Source: Monosporascus cannonballus (Eukaryota; Ascomycota; Sordariomycetes; Xylariales). Taken from it: 64,000 bases of DNA. The position numbers were made by a program, and so were the translations under genes. Under the pieces are notes generated by a model, which was not told the origin of the DNA, did not search any database, and saw nothing but the letters and a program-made list of their open reading frames with translations. Shown one piece after another: positions 62,014-64,000 of this stretch (positions are counted from its first letter, which is position 1; each line of letters begins with the position of its first letter). The stretch lies in assembly GCA_004154925.1 (NCBI GenBank), contig QJNS01000091.1, positions 1 through 64,000 on the forward strand, given 5' to 3'.

Positions 62014-63408
62014 ATGCAGCCATCACCGACGACCGAGACGGAGCTACGGAGGGGCGGCGACGTCGTCCTCCTGGACGGCCTGCCCGCGAAATTTACTATT
62101 GGCTGCGACCGCACGACACTCTCCACAAGCAAGCCATTTCATGGCTTTAGAGACATTCCTAGCGGCGCACATCTCATATGGGTCGCGGCTACCGACTCGA
62201 CGTCGTCACGGAACGGCTTCTGGATCTTCACCCCCAAGAAGACGGATTACCAGCCGGGTCGGGTGTGTGCCAAACGGTGGGATGCGTTTAACGAAACCCT
62301 AGACGACCCGCCTGATGGCGCTGAGGAACGCCTAGAGCATATCTTCCCCGGCCTCTACCCCTACCGATTCCCGGCCGCGGGCTCCGCCGCTCCGCGATGG
62401 AGCCTTCAGCAGGAGGCGGACCCGGCAGTGCCGGATTTCCTAGACGACGCTAGCATCTGGTCGCAGCTCACCTTCGCCATTAATCCCGAGCTGCTCAGCT
62501 CCATCACCAGGAGGAACCAGGCGAATTGGCCCGTGACGTCGTCCGATCGCGTGCTGGGCGAGAGCCGCACGTCCGAAGAAGCCGCGCTGTACAGTAACAG
62601 TGGCGGCGGCTCCTCGCAACTCCGCTTCAGATTCCGCATGGACGGCCCGCTCTTCGACCCGGCAGCCGAGGGCGCGGAACGCACGCGCCAGGCGCTGGAC
62701 CCGACGACGTGGATCCTGGGCGTGCTGGAGGAGGGGACGAAGGAGAAGACCTCCGAAATCTCCAAGACTCTTAACGACGAACGCCGGCCCGCCGACCCCG
62801 CCCCCAACCCCGACCCCAACCCCGACCTCGTTCTCGTCGGCGAGCTGCAGTTCGCCTTCCTGACGGGCGCGCACCTCGGCAACTTCTCGTGCCTCGAGCA
62901 GTGGCACTTCACGGCGTCGCGGCTCGCGTTCCGCGCGCACGATCTCGCGGCCCGACGGCCCCGGCTCGCGCGCGACCTCGTCCGCACCTTCCACGCGCAG
63001 CTCGCGTACGGCGAGCGGTTCCTCGAGAACGGGGCCGGCGGCGACGATCTCCTCGAGGCGACGCCCGGCGGCGCCGAAGCGCTCCGCAAGTGCCTGGTGA
63101 CCTACAAGGCGCACCTCGAGGAGACGCTCCGGGCGCTCGGCGACGCGCGCGCGCGGACCCCGGAGCACGACGCCGTCGCCGACGCCTTCGGGGCCCTCGA
63201 GGCTTGGCTCCGGCACCGCAGCCGCCGCGGATGGGACCTCGGCGCCTCGTACGTCCGGTCCGGCGGAGTCATGCTCGAGGACGGCGAGGTCATGCAGGCG
63301 GAGCTATCGGAGTTCGCCGACGAGGACGAGAGGGGCGAGTTCGCGCCCGTCGTCATGCGGCTCGACGACGACGGACGGCCGACCGACCTCGTGTCGTGGG
63401 ACGCGTGA
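62014..63408 (+). CDS. AAR2: AAR2 family U5 snRNP assembly factor
   Basis: A single exon of 464 residues from ATG 62014 (MQPSP). The AAR2 N-terminal domain is clear: GGDVVLLDGLPAKFTIGCD, TSKPFHGFRDIPSGAHLIWV and NGFWIF. A C-terminal helical domain follows with GELQFAFLTGAHLGNFSCLE and FHAQLAYGERFL. AAR2 binds Prp8 in the cytoplasm, keeps Brr2 off until U5 snRNP is imported, and so controls splicing-machinery assembly. An Asn/Pro/Asp repeat (PNPDPNPDL) near the middle comes from a CCCCGACCCCAAC tandem. The second half is very GC-rich. The frame is also open upstream to another ATG at 61696 (106 extra Pro-rich codons). I chose 62014 because the family starts shortly before the GDVV block. Confidence 0.92.
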   Translation: MQPSPTTETELRRGGDVVLLDGLPAKFTIGCDRTTLSTSKPFHGFRDIPSGAHLIWVAATDSTSSRNGFWIFTPKKTDYQPGRVCAKRWDAFNETLDDPPDGAEERLEHIFPGLYPYRFPAAGSAAPRWSLQQEADPAVPDFLDDASIWSQLTFAINPELLSSITRRNQANWPVTSSDRVLGESRTSEEAALYSNSGGGSSQLRFRFRMDGPLFDPAAEGAERTRQALDPTTWILGVLEEGTKEKTSEISKTLNDERRPADPAPNPDPNPDLVLVGELQFAFLTGAHLGNFSCLEQWHFTASRLAFRAHDLAARRPRLARDLVRTFHAQLAYGERFLENGAGGDDLLEATPGGAEALRKCLVTYKAHLEETLRALGDARARTPEHDAVADAFGALEAWLRHRSRRGWDLGASYVRSGGVMLEDGEVMQAELSEFADEDERGEFAPVVMRLDDDGRPTDLVSWDA

Positions 63409-64000
63409 TTTGCGCTGTATTGTGTGCCTGTATGTGTGTGTCGCCTGCCTGTCGGGACTTCGTTGCCGGTTCGGGCAGCTGCGATCCCGGAAGCAAAATC
63501 AGGGGTGTCGGTCCTGTGGAGAGCGGGGCCGCCACGCAGTGCCGAAGATGATATGTGCCAGGGCCTCGAAGGACGGTTTTGCGGTATCCGGTTGTGTGAG
63601 AGGCCGGGTTTGAGCCGAGGTCTCCGTGGGCAATGCTACGTGTAATCATGTTGCCCCTACGCCCTAAAAGGGCGCCTTCTTAGTCGAGTATTTACGGACT
63701 TTGTATCAAAGACTCGAGAAATGTCCCTTCCCATGGGCGGGTTCTTACTCGATCGCTGCGATACCTTACCATTAACGAGAGACCACAGGCGATGAATGTG
63801 TCGCTCATACAAGAACCTGTGCACTCATTATATGTATACTTGACTCGGCCCGCCACGGCAAGAGGACGCAGCTGTTCGTATGGACAATCGTAACTCTCCT
63901 TGTCTGCCTAGGTTCGTGCTATGCACGATCATTGTATCGGGCACCCCAATTGGGAAGACTGGGGTCATGGTGGAATCCGTACCGCACGTGTCCCAGCCGC
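63409..64000. other. intergenic, window end
   Basis: 592 bp after AAR2, beginning with a GT-rich stretch. No gene or element recognised. Confidence 0.5.

Noticed and set aside
62406..63216. Minus-strand frames of 227 and 258 codons inside AAR2
   Set aside because: Antisense shadows in high-GC coding sequence; Arg/Ala-rich without domain signals.

Overview
The window is nuclear DNA of a filamentous ascomycete (Pezizomycotina, most likely Sordariomycetes). The evidence is many short GT-AG introns (about 50-150 bp), and homologues of proteins typical of moulds: the NADPH-oxidase regulator NoxR, the C2H2 factor Con7, an AA9 lytic polysaccharide monooxygenase, a CBM18-bearing chitin deacetylase, a THI20-type thiamine kinase/TenA fusion, and DUF5672 proteins. 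There is no operon structure. I rebuilt the genes by joining exons at splice sites and checked that every exon length keeps the reading frame.

Layout. 0.2-1.5 kb: intradiol ring-cleavage dioxygenase (-). 4.9-8.9 kb: a divergent pair of DUF5672 putative glycosyltransferases that share an intron position. 9.4-10.9 kb: a broken F-box-like gene. 13.5-15.5 kb: chitin deacetylase with three chitin-binding modules. 16.7-18.5 kb: noxR (-). 22.4-24.9 kb: divergent CCS1 (copper chaperone for SOD1, with an N-terminal extension) and MRPL23. 25.4-26.4 kb: uricase (-). 30.6-34.7 kb: Rictor/Tsc11-type TORC2 subunit. 35.6-37.8 kb: THI20 homologue. 38.8-41.2 kb: DEAD-box helicase DBP2 with one long, conserved-position intron. 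42.3-44.0 kb: AA9 LPMO. 46.8-55.3 kb: almost gene-free. 56.5-58.2 kb: con7, preceded by a 1.2 kb stretch without a single ATG. 62.0-63.4 kb: AAR2 (U5 snRNP assembly factor).

The genes do not form one pathway or a biosynthetic cluster. Housekeeping genes (TORC2, thiamine, mitochondrial ribosome, RNA helicase, splicing) are mixed with genes tied to development and cell-wall or plant-wall interaction (noxR, con7, chitin deacetylase, AA9). The spaces are long, moderately AT-rich, and carry homopolymers, microsatellites and a recurring TACCTA/TAGGTA motif. I found no recognisable transposon, tRNA, rRNA or CRISPR array. The strongest unusual signals are the ATG-free con7 leader, the long DBP2 intron, the two-start CCS1 gene, and the multiply broken F-box gene.
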